Assembly (NCBI GenBank): GCA_003254885.1
Contig: QANT01004966.1
Location: 27,821 to 91,820, forward strand
DNA length: 64,000 nt
Source of the DNA: Purshia tridentata
Taxonomy: Eukaryota; Streptophyta; Magnoliopsida; Rosales; Rosaceae
Direction: 5' to 3'
Shown here: positions 1 through 12,149 of the stretch, piece by piece
Layout: the number at the start of each line of letters is the position of its first letter
Numbering within the stretch: position 1 is the stretch's first letter
The notes under the pieces: generated by a model
Told to the model about the DNA's origin: nothing
The model's input: only the letters and a program-made list of their open reading frames with translations
Database searches by the model: none
Made by a program: the position numbers and the translations under genes

Positions 1-98
1 TTAGGATTACTTTCGTTTTGATTGCACTTTACTTTATCACCCCTTTTAATTCTCGCAATTAGCTAGTTTTCAATTTCACTTTTGTTTGTTTTACTTTT

Positions 99-420
99 AT
101 TTTCATTAATTTCTCACCCATCATCCATACATCCATAGTCACCCACCAAATCACTTATATCTCATCACACCCTCCCAAATTTCTTGCACCATCAAGGCAG
201 TGAGAACCCTAGTCATTGAGATTTGTTCCTTTCTCAGTTCACGGTCGTTTGACCAGAAATCAGATTTATGCGCATATCATCATATTGTACACTTGGCCTA
301 CGGTAGCGTACTAACACGCCCACCGCACACAAGAAGGACGCAGTTTCCTTAATATGCGGCCTAGTCGACACATGGCCATTGAGATTTTGAGCCAAACATT
401 TTTGGCACACCCGGTAGGAC
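99..420 (+). mobile_element. LTR end (U5-like) fragment, copy 1, with primer-site-like tail
   Basis: This is the first of four related blocks in the window (others near 30.0, 51.4 and 52.4 kb). All share phrases such as a CCAAATCACTT start, a GTCGTTTGACC.GAA.TCAGATT core and a GACACATGGCC.TTGAGATTTTGA end. Only this copy continues into TTTTTGGCACACCCGGTAGGACC, which resembles the LTR/internal junction and primer-binding region of plant Ty3/gypsy elements. The rest of the LTR would lie left of the window. Assignment to a retroelement is inference from repetition and the primer-like tail; no gag or pol domain is recognisable nearby. Confidence 0.5.
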
Positions 421-426
421 CACAAT

Positions 427-732
427 ATGTTTAATCAATATGGAGGGCAATATTCTTATGGGCAGTTATATTCTAATGGCTCCAATATTAACCAATATAG
501 TTATAAAGACCATTATGGCTACAACCAAATGACCAAGGGTCGATCCAACCAAATGGTCAATATTAGCCAATTTCATTATAAAGACCATTATGGCTACAAC
601 CAAACGGTTCGATCCAACCAAATGGTCAATATTAGCCAATATCGTTATAAAGACCATTATGGCTACAACCAAACGGCTAACGGTCAATACAACCAAACGA
701 CTGATGTTCGCCATTATGGTTATAAAGACTAG
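427..732 (+). repeat. Tandem repeat with open frame rich in Tyr, Asn and Gln
   Basis: A 101-codon open frame begins with ATG seven bases after the LTR-like junction. It holds at least three imperfect units of about 63-66 bp, each encoding a core like YKDHYGYNQ followed by an NQMVNIS-like linker. The units differ by small in-frame indels, so the frame is kept across all copies. No known domain is recognised. It may be a tandem repeat in the leader of the adjacent retroelement, or part of a low-complexity host gene captured next to it. There is no evidence that it is translated. Confidence 0.4.
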
Positions 733-735
733 TAT

Positions 736-1330
736 GGGCCGGTATGGCTAAAACCAAACGACCAAAGGTCAATACAATTATATTGAATTCCACAGCCAAT
801 GTAACTCGAGCGAATCAATCTATGGCACTAGAATATGTGGCAATTATAGCCATGAAGGACATGGCCATGAAATCTCATTTGGTTACAAAGAGTGAACTTA
901 TGATCGGAATGACCAATTACATGGCTATAGTAATCAATATGAGCAAAAAGTCAAGGCCAACCTTCTTTTCTCACTGCATGTTGACCCTGTAAATATACAA
1001 ATTCAGCTTTTACATCCTTATTTTACAGTTGGATGAAATCAGCTCAAGGAATCAACTTCGACATTCCTGGGAAGGTGGTGACCAGAGTATGCAATATGAA
1101 ACCCAGCACACTCAATCCCAGGGGTTCTTCCGGCCTTTAGAGTGCAATCCCACCTTGAAAATAGGGTAATAAGGATTTAATTAATTAATTAACTTCATCA
1201 ACTGTGTTATGTAACCAAAATTTAATTAATTAATAGTTCTGCTTCATGTGCTTTATAATTAATTCCTTGGATTTACAGGTACAATATGGGGTCAGATCAG
1301 CAGATGACTGCCACAACACATGCCTAACAA
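736..1330 (+). other. Possible broken gene remnant downstream of the Tyr-rich repeat
   Basis: After the stop at 730-732 coding-like sequence continues in shifted frames. One stretch near 850-880 reads as Gly/His-rich (SHEGHGH). A second stretch, 1028-1170, is an uninterrupted frame preceded by a splice-acceptor-like TTTTACAG. A third, from about 1280, also follows TTTACAG. No family is recognised and the implied intron at 990-1027 would be too short for a plant intron, so this is best read as a degraded gene or retroelement leader. Confidence 0.25.
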
Positions 1331-1842
1331 GTGAATGGTTTCATCCCTGGATGGATGCTTTGAGATGAAGATGAGGGCCTAAGGATGGATCAGTCATAAA
1401 AGCGTACTAAGTACGTGCTTTTGCTGGCAAATTGAAATTAATATGCATGTAACTTGCTTTTTACATAAAATCAGCAATGACTGAATTTCAGAGGACCTTG
1501 TTACAAATGGCTAGCTTTTAAGAAATTTACAGTGCTGAAGCTTCTTAATTTCTTGCTCTAAGACTGGTTGTATACTATTTTTCTCAAACAAGATTTCATC
1601 TGATATAATAGTTCTTCTCTTTTTGATCATTTATATCTTCAAGCTGCAAACTTATAAAACCAAAAACAAGAAGGAAAAGAGACAAAGCTGCACCCTTATA
1701 ACCATCATGTAAATGATCAAAGAACTCCATTTCATTTGGTCTGAATTAGTATTATTATGTAAGTACTTGGTCGCAGGCCTTGAAAGCTGAAGGTGCAAAA
1801 CATACCTACACCCGTTATATTCAATGGGTGTCTAATATTTAC

Positions 1843-2063
1843 AGTTATATGCAAATTTAGAAAATTAAGAACTCTGACTTTTTCAATTTTGGCAATTGAG
1901 GACTTTTCTATCAATTTGCACATTTTTCATCCAAATTTAGAGAGAAATGAAGGAGGGGAAAATGATGCATGAGAAAAAAAAAGGGTAAGGTCTAAATGAA
2001 AAGAACCATTTTGCCCTAATATGAAGGAGGGGAAAATGATGCATGAGAAAAAAAAGGGTAAGG
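1843..2063. repeat. MITE-like fragment ending in a direct repeat of about 42 bp
   Basis: The block at 1843-2020 is similar to one arm of the foldback element at 20394-20820; both share an AAATT.AGAA..TTAAGAA core and a GCATGAG..AAAAA tail. A segment starting ATGAAGGAGGGGAAAATGAT occurs twice, at about 1948 and 2022, and the second copy ends exactly where the solo LTR at 2064 begins. Confidence 0.45.
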
Positions 2064-5034
2064 TGTAACGACCCGTACCTTTTAAGTGCATTATAATAGG
2101 GCCCAACGTTGACTTTTGGATATAGCAAGATTTTAGCTTCGACCTTAGGTCCGTTAGGAAGGTCTTGAGCTCACGAGTTCATTGACACGCGGCATGGGTG
2201 ATTTAAAGTTACGGTTAAAAAGTTATGAACGTGATAAAGGAGCTCAAGGTTGACTTTTTAAATTATTTGAAGCTTAGAGTTGACTTTGACATGGTTGTAT
2301 AGAGCTCGACTCCACGAGTTCGTAGACACGTAGCATGCGTCGTTTGGAGCTACGGTTTGAGAAATACGGGGGTTCAAAGTGAGGGGCAAACTTGTAATTT
2401 CGTTGAAATGGGTTTAAAAATTCCAGAAGTTTCTGGAATCTCCTTTTCCCCCTTTTATTTCTCTCTCCTCTCCCCTCTCTCCCGCTCACTCCTCTTCTCT
2501 CTCTCGAGTGTTCTCTCACCTTCACTACTCTGTTCCTCTTTGTGAGTGAAATACGACCTATTTCTCAGCCCCAAATGAGAAAACTCAAAACTAGAGAAAT
2601 GTTCCTTTATGTGTCTAGTTTCTACCCTCCAAAAAACAGATTGATTCGTTGAGTATTGAAACTTGTAGAGGCTTCGCACTGTTGCTGACTCAAGCAGGTC
2701 CGCTGATTTTCCTCCCTTGGTTTCGGCCTCCTCTGAGCTCCAATCTTCAAAGTTTTTAGTGGGTTTTTCTCCACTAGGTATGGGCTTTCTTTTCCCTCTA
2801 ATTTGGTTGTTTAATTTCGAGTATTTTGTAGGATTAAAACCTTGGGAATTTTGAGACCCGTTTCGGGTTAGCCTTGTTTGGGTAAAATTGATGGATGTTT
2901 TGCGTAATTGTGAGGTTAAGGATGGATTTGGGTGGATTTGGGACTTAATTGGTTGTTTGATTCGCGAATTTTAAGAGAAATTGAAAGTTGGAAATTTGGG
3001 GGTTTATGCCCAATTCGGGTTACCCCAATTTCTGAACTTGGAGGTTGTTTTAAATTGAGTTTTGGTTAATTTCCAGCCCTTAGGAACCTTAATTGTGATC
3101 TAGATGAGTCAATTTGGGGAGAAATTATAATTTTGAGTTAGAACCCACTACTTTGGGCGACAAGAATAGAAATTCTGGATATCTAACTATCAATGTCGTA
3201 TGGTAACGCCGTTTTAGAACTCAAATTATAAGAATAGAAATTCCGGATATCTAACTATCAATATCGTATATTAACGCCGTTTCAGAACTCAAATGAAGTT
3301 AATTAATAGTATAGGTTATTTTAGAAGTGGTTCGGGTAGACAAAACACAAATTTAGTTATCAAACAGACACTTTTTGGGTGCCGAAATGATTTTAAATAG
3401 GCTCGGCTGCGCCTAAGATTTCTGGGTATGGATTAAGGGATGAAGAAGTGGGGTGTTACCGAGTTGGAGCCGAGAAGGATTAAAATTGGGTCTATGGTTT
3501 AAGTTTAGGAAATTAAGATGTTACACGTACCTTAATTTCTGTTGTTGTACCAAGTCTAAAGTTTATATCTCGTTGTCTTTGTTTTCTCTAGGAGACACAC
3601 CCGAGACCGGAGGCGACCCATCCGGAGAGTGAGCGTAGACACTTCAATTGTGAGTGGATACTTTCTCATATAACTATGTTAGGAATTTATAATTTATGCT
3701 TCTCGTTTTGGGATTATTGTGCTAAGTCATAGCCATAAGGGTTGGGAAATAAAGTGAGTTTTGATTAAAATTTATTTGGCTTGAGTAAAGTTAAGTGATC
3801 AAAATAGAATAAATTTTCATGTTGATTTTTGGGCATGATACTATATATGTATATAGGTATACATATGTATATGTCAAAGGTTTTACGGAAATTATTTGAT
3901 AGAATTCTTAAAAAGTTTACCGGATTTGAAAATGAACAAGCATATTTAATGTTTGTGAGTTTATGTAAAGTAAAAAGTTGTTTAAATGTTGGAGTTTCAA
4001 ATCATAAGGATTTATGAACGCTTGAACCCCTATTTTAAATTCCGTTAAGTACCCACCAGTTTTATGTTAAGGAGGTCTTTGGGACCCATCACGGCACACA
4101 CAAAGGCTTTGGGCCGTGTGTCGGGATGTCTCGCCCTTTGGGGGCAGTCGACGTGCACGTACGACATTCTGGCTTCTTGTACGACAGCGAAGCGACGGTA
4201 CAAGGGCCACTGAATCCACTCGTACGACGGCGTTGCGACGGTGCGGGTGGAAGAATAAGTCATTTGGGTGCTTAGATGGAAAACGCCCCTTTGAAGAATT
4301 TTTGTTCTTTACAATTATTTTCTCTTTATGTGACTTCTTAAAAGAATTTATTTCGAAAGGATTTTATTTTCTTACCCTTGGAATTATTCACGCATTTTTA
4401 TTTTATCTTTAAATGAATTTTAGACATCTAAAGTGATAGTAATTCTCCTATTGTGTTTTGCCGGAAGTAGACGTTGAAAACAATATTTTCATATGGGGGA
4501 AAATAAATTAACTTGTGAGTCCAGACGCTAAAAATTTATTATATTATTGGTTAAATGAACCTTTGATTTAGATATCCACTCACTGAGCTTATCTCATTTG
4601 GAAGTTATTCTTTTCGTGTTTTGATGTTTCCCCCAGGTAGAAGCGGCGGCCCGTAGAAAAGTTGCGCGTCGAGGTGGATCTTCGCTCCCGTAGTTAAGGG
4701 TAGAAACCTTTTGCCTGTATAGATATTAGTCATAACGTCTAAAGTCTGTATATACATATGTAAATGAATATAAGATGTGTGATAGGCCGAAGGCCTAAAA
4801 TGGTTGCGGTAGGGAAGCTGAACAGTTAGAAGTGTGTTTTAACAGGTTTGAAAATTTGGAAAAGTGACATTTTCAGGGGAAGTGCTGCCGAATTTTCGGC
4901 AGAATATTTACATATACAAGTTTTTTTTTGGAAGGTATATAAAATGTAGGGTAGTGGGCCCTAAGTCTGAGGGATGTGGGACCCCACAGGGTGACCTCGA
5001 AATGAAATGGAAGGTTTCGGGGTCGGTTCTGTCA
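2064..5034. mobile_element. Solo LTR-like element A (about 2.97 kb)
   Basis: It starts TGTAACGACCCGTACC and ends GGGGTCGGTTCTGTCA, giving TG...CA ends typical of LTRs; GTAACGACCC-type ends are common in plant gypsy LTRs. The flanks TAAGG (2059-2063) and TAAAG (5035-5039) could be a 5 bp target duplication with one mismatch. No gag-pol coding sequence lies inside. It is clearly related to element B at 6902-9800: shared blocks include the first 300 bp, the CCCGAG.CC.G region (3600 and 8350) and the GGTCTTTGGGACCCATCACG block (4074 and 8711). The paired arrangement without an internal region points to solo LTRs formed by recombination. Confidence 0.65.
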
Positions 5035-5696
5035 TAAAGGAACTTCAAGTGCGATAATTCAAAATTTAATGACATTTTCAAGTAATTTGATCAAACAAGA
5101 AAGAATAATGAGATCATCGATGACATAATATGAACCCAATAAAAGTTTAGAGATAAATGTATATCACTCACAAAAATAGAATGGCTCAAAACTCACTAGG
5201 ATCAACTCTCCACTATTTTTCTTTAGATTTTTCAATTCAAATTTCACTCATTAATTTCAAAATGCATTTATTGGCTCAAGTGAAAATATTTTCTGAGTTT
5301 GAAAATGAAGAATGATTCAAACATCTAAATAATATGAAATCTCAAAATAAATATTTCTTTTTGCATGCTAAAATGTTAAACAAAACTATCATGTAATTTC
5401 TAGATTTAAACATTGAATACCAGAAAATCAATCTCATCATGGTGAAGCACTCAAAAACAAAACTCCATTTTTTTAAAAAAAATTCATATAAAATTTCAGA
5501 ACTCTACCCCCAAATTTAAATCAAACATTGTCCTCAATATGTTAAAAGAAGGAAAATGACAATGGTAAGAATTAACATAGGAAAGAAGGATAGAAAAGAT
5601 TACATAAACGAAAACTCCTCCATAAATAAGAAATTATCAACAATGATGCATAAAGCAAATGATAGATAATTCCAAATATAAATAAAGAGAGTTCAT
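5035..5696. other. AT-rich spacer, no recognisable gene
   Basis: The sequence between the first solo LTR and the next LTR-like fragment is AT-rich with frequent stops in all frames. I see no gene, RNA or repeat that I can name. Confidence 0.6.
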
Positions 5697-6901
5697 GTCA
5701 CAACCCATCCCTAATATTCCTTGTTGGATCATCATTTAAAGTCATTAGGGTGAATTTACCAATTTGCCCTCACTTAGGGAAGTTTTGGTTTTCCAAGGGA
5801 CGTATATTTTTAAAAGGGTGTTTTGGCCCAAATTTTTATATGGATGCATAGAGCTTGACCTCACGAGCGCATAGAAGAAACGGCTCGTAATTTGGAGTTA
5901 CAATTTAGGAGTTATGCACGTTTGAAATTTGGAGGGGAAAATATAAATAGGAAAAATAATTTCATTTTTCAAAAAAAAAAATAAATTACACAAAATTACA
6001 CGTGAACAATGTTTGGGTGATCAGAATCACCGTTGCACTTTCTAGCCACTTGTGGAGGCATGTGCAGCATCTGTTGGACGTCAGCTTGGTCAGATTTTGT
6101 TCATCTCTTCGTCCTCTTTCTATCGATATGCAAATTGTCTCGATCAGTTCACTGTGGATGACGAATCGAGCCCTAAAAGTTTCAGCTACTGTGATTTTCA
6201 AATCCAAATTCCTGCTTCATTCAACCTTGTTTTGGTTTGATTCTAATCTTTTTGAAATCTTCACGTTTCAAGCTTTCCAACCATATATGATTTGCAATTT
6301 TTCGTGTAGGTCTAAATTTTCAGATCGAGGACAGAAATTTCAGACCGAAATTGGGGTTTTCCGACCACCTCTGGCCACTTTTTGTACTCGGCTTAGTTGA
6401 CAAAGTTGTTTCCCTTGTCGAGCCCGTCGATTTGGTATGGTCAATTTTATTTTCTGGATTGGTCACCGAAAAAGTCAACTTTCCTGTGGCCGTTGCTGCC
6501 TCGTGCGGCGGTGTTGGACCAGCCAATGACAAAAATAATTCTTTTCCTTATTTTAAGGCTTTTGGGAACCAATATAGACCTTACATGTTTGTATAGGACT
6601 ATCGGGAGTATTTCCGGTAGAGTTTTTTGGGTATTGGTCGTTAATTGGGTTATCGGCGATGCTTATGTTTTGCTCTCTAAGTTTGTGAGTTGATTTTTAT
6701 TTTCAATTTTGTCTTTTAAATGTTTTAAGATTTGTTTTGAATTTATTTAAGTATCTATTGAAGTTGTGATTTGATTGGATAATTCTTTTATTTGCAAATA
6801 TTTATCTTATAGTATTTTGAGAATGTATATGTGATATGTTTATGGAGATATTGGTTTATGGTTTTTAAACCACTAGACAGTACTCATGGGTAAATGACTG
6901 G
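5697..6901. mobile_element. LTR-like fragment related to elements A and B
   Basis: It begins TGTCACAACCCATCCC, a common start for plant gypsy LTRs. It repeats phrases of A and B in order: a GAGCTTGACCTCACGAG block, a TTTGGAGTTACA..TT.AG block and a GTTATG.ACGT block. The 6000-6690 part is G/C-richer and open over short stretches but shows no known domain. The fragment stops where element B begins at 6902, consistent with B having inserted into it or with recombination. Confidence 0.45.
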
Positions 6902-9800
6902 TTATAGGACCCGTACCCTTTAAGTAAATTCTAATAGGGCCCAAAGTTGACTTTTGGTTCTAGTAAGATTTTAGCTTTGACCTTGGGTCCGTTAGGAAGG
7001 TCTTGAGCTCACGAGTTTGTCAACATGCGGCATGGGTTGTTTAGAGCCACGGGTAGAAAGTTATGAACGTGAAAAGTGACCCAAAAGTTGACTTTTTTAA
7101 ATTACTTGAAATTCAGAGTTGACTTTGACATGGTTACGTGAAGCTCGATTCCACGAGTTCGTAGACACGTAGCATGCGTCGTTTGGAGTTACGGTTTGAG
7201 AAATACGGAGGTTCAAAGTGAGGGGCAAACTTGTAATTATGATGAAATGGCATTTAAAATTCCAGAAATTTCTGGAATCTCTCTCTCTCTTTATTTATCT
7301 CTCTCTCCTCTTCCCTTCCCCACGCGCATACACAGCCCCCCCAGCCCGTGACTTCCCTTCTTCTCCTCTCCCCTGTGCGCATCGCCCAGCTTCTTTTTCC
7401 GGTCGACCCAGCCCCCATCGGCGACTCCCCAGCCGCCGAACAACTCCCCCAGCTGCTCCTCCAGCCAGCCCAGCCCTTGCGCGCGACAAGACCAGCATGG
7501 GAAGCTGCCATGGTCGCCGGTCCTTCCTCCAATGCCAGCCAGATTTTCCGACGCTAATTCTCTCCTTTTTAGGTGAGTTTTTCTCCTCTCCTTGTGGGCT
7601 TTCTTTCTCCTTGAATTTGGTGGTTTATTTTTGAATATTTGAGAAGTTAGAATTTAGGAACTTGAAACCCATTTCGGATTCTCTGGAGATTTCGGAAATT
7701 GGAGAGTGTTTTATGTATTTTTGGGCTATAATCACTCCTAGGAACTATAAATTGAAGGTTAGATTGAGGAATTTTAAGGAATTTTGAGAAATTGAGGTTA
7801 TGCTCATTTCGGGTTGACTTGGGCTTTGGAATCTATTACAAATTGTAAGATGTTCTGGGCAATTTCGGTAATTAGGAATATATAATCAAAAATTTGGAAT
7901 GAGAAAATTTGGAAATTTCGAGAAAAATTGGAAGTTGATAGTTGAGGCTTGGGTCCATTTTGGGATTTTTTAGAAAACTAAGGTATTTATGGTGATTTAA
8001 TTTCAATTGGGAGTGATTTTCACCCTTAAATAATTAATTGGTGTTTAGAATAGTTAGATTGAATAACTTTGGATAAAAGTTGATTTTGGGGTGAAGTTGG
8101 GCACTTTTGGTTGTCGAAACGATGCTCGAACGACCCTCGGCTAAGTTATGTAGTACTGGAGGTTCTTTGGGAAAATTACCGGATAAAAATGAGCTAGAGG
8201 TATCGGATTTGAGTCGAGAAGAAAAATAAGTGAGTTTGGGATTTAAATATAGATTTGTGGAGCGAAAAGCCTAAGACGTGCACTTGTGTTTTTACGATTT
8301 TAAATTGAATAGTATTCTAGCATCTTGTCGTTCTCGTGTTAGGCGACATTCCCGAGTCCAGGGACAATCCAGTCGGAGACCAAAGCTACGCTATCTCTGT
8401 GAGTGGACTTTGATTTTATTGAAGTTTATTGAATTTTAAATGTGATTCCTGTTTTAAGCTAGTTATGAATTATTGATTATTGAAATTGATTTTGAGAATT
8501 TATTTATTCTCGAATAAGTTAAAGGATTAAGTTTGCTTATCGGGTTATGGTAACTATCGGTTCTTTGGGGAGGTGATTTGATTCATAAGTTTCGAGATTT
8601 GGTTATTACTATTTTCGTCTAATCTAAAAAGGTTTTAAAATTGATTTATATGGGTTGGTATTGTTTTTAAGCACCCTTTTGGTATCCAGTTTAGTATATC
8701 AGTTTGTATAGGTCTTTGGGACCCATCACGGCACACACGTAGGCTTTGGGCCGTGTGCCGGGATGCCTTGCCCTTTGGAGGTGACCCTGCATGCACGTAT
8801 GACAGTTGTTGGCCCTGCATGTGTATGACAGTCTCTGGCTCTGCACATGTACGGTAGGATTATTGGCCCTGCACGCATACGGCAGGTAGTGGGCCTTACG
8901 CATGTACGGCAGGATTGTTGGCCCTACATGCGTACAGCAGGTAGTGGGCACTGCGCATGTACGGCAGGATTGTTGGCCCTGCATGCATACGGCAGGTAGT
9001 GGGCCCTGCGCATGTACGGCAAGACTTTTGGCCCTGCATGCGTACGGCAGGTTGTGGGCCCTGCGCATGTACGGCAGGATTGCTGGATATTGCATTGGGT
9101 GAAAGTATTCTTTTCATATCAGTTTCACAAGAATGTTTCAATGGGTATAAACTTTCAGTCCTGATTTGATGCTTGTCAGCTGGTTTAGATTTATTTATTT
9201 TTCCCAGAAAATCTCAAAGTGGATTATAAGATATTGATTTATTTATAGTTACCAGTGGATTTTACGAAATGTTTTAAAACTGGGGGATTTTCAAAGAGAG
9301 ACGTGGGGTCTTTGTATCAATTATTTTTTGTAGTTGTTATAATAAATGGATTTTTATAATTTAAGTTTAAACACTTGTTATTTTCGTCCACTTACTGAGT
9401 CTTCTCACTAAGTTTTCCCTTTATGGTTGTTTTAAATTTTTCCCCCCAAGTTGTAGCAGTGGAACGGTCAGGCCAAGGACGTCGAGGCAAAATAGTGATC
9501 TTTTGAAATTTGTAGGAACTAGCTTTCTTTGTAAATTTTATTTCTTTAGTTAACGTTGTAGTATCGCTCTGATAATCTAGTTTAATACTAAATGAATTGG
9601 TTTGAGCCTCGGGTCAGAGACCCCTTTGTTTGTGGTAGAGGTGCTGCGATTTTTAGAAGTGCTTTGCAGGTCTTCTTGGAGAAAAGGTTAGTCCAATTTC
9701 AGAGGAGGTTCTGCCGAATTTTAGATAGAATTTTCCTTGATATTGGATTCCCGCAGGATCACTCCGAGTTCCAGGGTGAAATTCGGGGAGGGTCCTATCA
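6902..9800. mobile_element. Solo LTR-like element B (about 2.9 kb)
   Basis: The ends are inverted-repeat-like: TTATAGGACC at the left and GGTCCTATCA at the right. The body aligns by eye with element A along most of its length. It carries the C-rich segment around 7320-7560 and an expanded minisatellite (8781-9087) that A lacks. No clear target-site duplication is visible (ACTGG against TGAAA), so the exact borders are less sure than for A. Confidence 0.6.
8781..9087. repeat. Minisatellite of about 28 bp units (56 bp higher-order pairs)
   Basis: About eleven imperfect units each contain a CCCTGC.CATG..TACGGCAGG core. They alternate between a GCATGCGTACGGCAGGTAGTG type and a CGCATGTACGGCAGGATTGTTG type, giving a dimeric period near 56 bp. 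Because units are close to multiples of a codon, several frames stay open, but nothing indicates coding. The matching place in element A (about 4140-4215) has only short GTACGAC/GCGACG phrases, so the array grew after the two copies diverged. Confidence 0.8.
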
Positions 9801-10640
9801 TGAAACCTGACCTTCACGCCACTAGAATCAAAGAGGATCATCAATTAGAGCTCTAGGGCTCATTCCAAATTGAAAACAAGATTTGAAGTGAGAGAAAAAG
9901 GAGAGAGAAGCTCCGACTTGGGAAGTGTGCGGCTGATTGTGTGAGGATCATATAGGGATACAACTAGTAATTATAAAAAATATTTATGAGTCAACTTGGT
10001 TAACTCAGTGCTAGGTGGCACAAGGAGAGCCTGACATGTGGTAAGGGTGCACAACACCTGGTGCACATGCATGCATGAGATTAGATCCCTTGCGCCAAGT
10101 GGCACACATGCAACCATCTGAGCAATGGCACCATGCAACGATCAACTACCCAAATCGTGCCATGTGGAGCGAACTGGTGCATCTTTCTTTTTAATTTTTT
10201 TTCCTATTTTTGTCAACTTCAAAAGTTAATTAAAAATAGGCTAAATAGCTCATGACTCATAAAAATATTCTAAAAAATACTACAAACTCATGATGACTAA
10301 TACTAATTAACTATGGGTCAAATCACCAATTTACTCATGGAATAATTTCAAAAATTAGAACAACCCTTAGGAAAATAAAATAACCTAAGGAAAACAAAAC
10401 TTGAGAAATTCATAAAATAATCTCCCAAACTCGGAATAATACGAGACTTTCACCGTCCGTAGGTAAAAACCCTACCTTTCTACGGTCTCACTTTGGTCAA
10501 ATTCAAAGTCAAAGTTGGTCAACTATCCATCCCAAGGTGGAAAAATACGATTTTCCACCAATAAATTTTTAGAAAAATTTTATAAATTAAGGAAAAATCC
10601 CAAAATAAATTTGAAAATTTCTAGGGTCTCAAGAGGTTTA
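9801..10640 (-). mobile_element. Degraded LTR-like fragment, minus orientation
   Basis: Read on the minus strand this has a gypsy-LTR-like middle: a GTTGACCAACTTTGACTTTG block, a TGAGACCGTAGAAAGGTAGG block and a TAATTAGTATTAGTCATCATG block. A similar TACTAATT..ATATGAGG block appears near 21080, next to the solo LTR at 21281. No ends or target duplication can be defined. Confidence 0.35.
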
Positions 10641-11198
10641 AGATGGCTAGGGGTTTTAAAATTGTAGACTATTTAAATAAGTTGCCTTATTAGAATGCTA
10701 TGAGTTACATACAAAAAATAGTAATGAAAGGAAAGTCATTAATACCAACTGTTTCTATATTTTAGGCTCTTCAACAAATTGTAGATTTTTTTCAAATACA
10801 TTGACTATAGGCAAGGAATGAAATTTTCGTAATTTCATCGAAATTACTGTTTTTTAAGGGCCCCGAATTGAAATTACAATTCCATACCCCATTTAAATTT
10901 CAAAAATTTTTTTTAAATTAAAATTTAGTAGATAGGGATTGTGTTTTGGGAGGAGAAGAGGTTGGGCTGGGTTTTCATTTTTTGTTGGGTTTTGGTGGCA
11001 AGGGGTGATGGCGAGGCTTGGGAGATCAAGAGAGATGAAGATAAGCATAGAGATGAGAGATGAGATAAGGAGGAAGAGAAAGGTGATCGTGGAGGGAGGA
11101 GAGGAGAGAAAAGAGATATGGGGAGAGGCACAGGGAAGGGAGATCTAGGGAAGTCTGGGAAGAAAAGAAGAAAAAAAAAAAAAAGGCAGCATGTGGGG
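10641..11198. other. Non-genic spacer with purine-rich tract
   Basis: No gene is visible. The last 170 bases are G/A-rich (GAGAGGAG-type), ending in a poly-A run and a GGCAGCATGTGGGG flank next to the hAT element. The phrase GGGAAGTCTGGGA occurs both left (about 11148) and right (about 12149) of that element. Confidence 0.4.
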
Positions 11199-12141
11199 TA
11201 GGGTTCGGCAATGGGTCGGTCTAGGCTGGGCTCAGGCTTGGATTAGAGGAGCCCAACAGAGTTTTTGAGCTATCGGGCTGGGTCGAGGCTTAAATGAACA
11301 AGCTCGAGGCTCGCCCATCGAGCTTAGGCCTTGCGGGCTTTTGGGCCGGGTCGGGCTAGGCCCAAACGAGCTTTTGGGCTTTTTTGGATTTTTTGGTATT
11401 CATTATTTGAACATCAAATACAACTTTAAAAAAAAAATTTAGATATTTAATTTAACCCATTTGGATATTTAATTTAGCTCAAACTTAATAAATTCATATA
11501 CATTACAAGTCATTCGACATAGAGTTGAGCCATAAAATAGAAAACTAATAACAATTTCATCTTTCAATGATTAATCCCATACAAAATTACAACATATGTC
11601 TAATTGGGGTTTTAATTGGGTAATTGGCTAATTTAGGAGTAATAGGAGTTTCAATTGGGTAATTAACTAATCAAGACATTGTATTTAGTATAATTGGGGT
11701 TATAACTTTAAATTTGGGTTTCAATTGGATAATTTAGGTGTGATTGGGTTTCAATTGGGTAATTGGGGTTTCAATTGATCTATTTGAGGTTTCAGCATTC
11801 AATTTAGTAATGACTATATGCCATCTATATGTAAGGATGTTCTATAAATGTAAATTTGTAATTATAAGTTATAAATAATTATATATATAACTATATATTT
11901 TGGTCTATAATTATATAAATTGTTATAGGAATTAAAATTCAGGCCTAATTTGGGTCATTTTTCAGGCTTTGGGCTAGCCTAAGGGGGGCGGCCTTCGGGT
12001 AAGCCTTGGGCTTTAAGGGGATGGCCCAAGCCCCGCCCAAGAGATTTTACCCGGCCCAATTTTCGGGCCTAGTCGGGCTTTGGGCCCCATGGGTTGGGTG
12101 GACTTCGGGCGGGCTTCAGGTGCGCTTTTTGGTGAGGCCTA
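11199..12141. mobile_element. Non-autonomous hAT-like element (copy 1, about 943 bp)
   Basis: It begins TAGGGTTCGGCAATGGGTCGG and ends TTTTTGGTGAGGCCTA, so the ends form a short imperfect TAGG inverted repeat. The flanks are ATGTGGGG (11191-11198) and ATGCGGGG (12142-12149), an 8 bp target duplication with one mismatch, as expected for hAT elements. GC-rich outer arms enclose an AT-rich core. A second copy with the same layout lies at 41295-42233. No transposase frame is present. Confidence 0.75.
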
Positions 12142-12149
12142 ATGCGGGG

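Noticed and set aside
7218-7634. Pro/Ser-rich open frame of 138 codons
   Set aside because: It lies within LTR-like element B in a C-rich stretch, has no domain, and overlaps equally long frames on the other strand.
8691-9169. Overlapping frames on both strands with Cys/His-rich repeats, zinc-finger-like at first sight
   Set aside because: They come from the 28 bp minisatellite; no regular Cys2His2 spacing exists and the array is inside an LTR.
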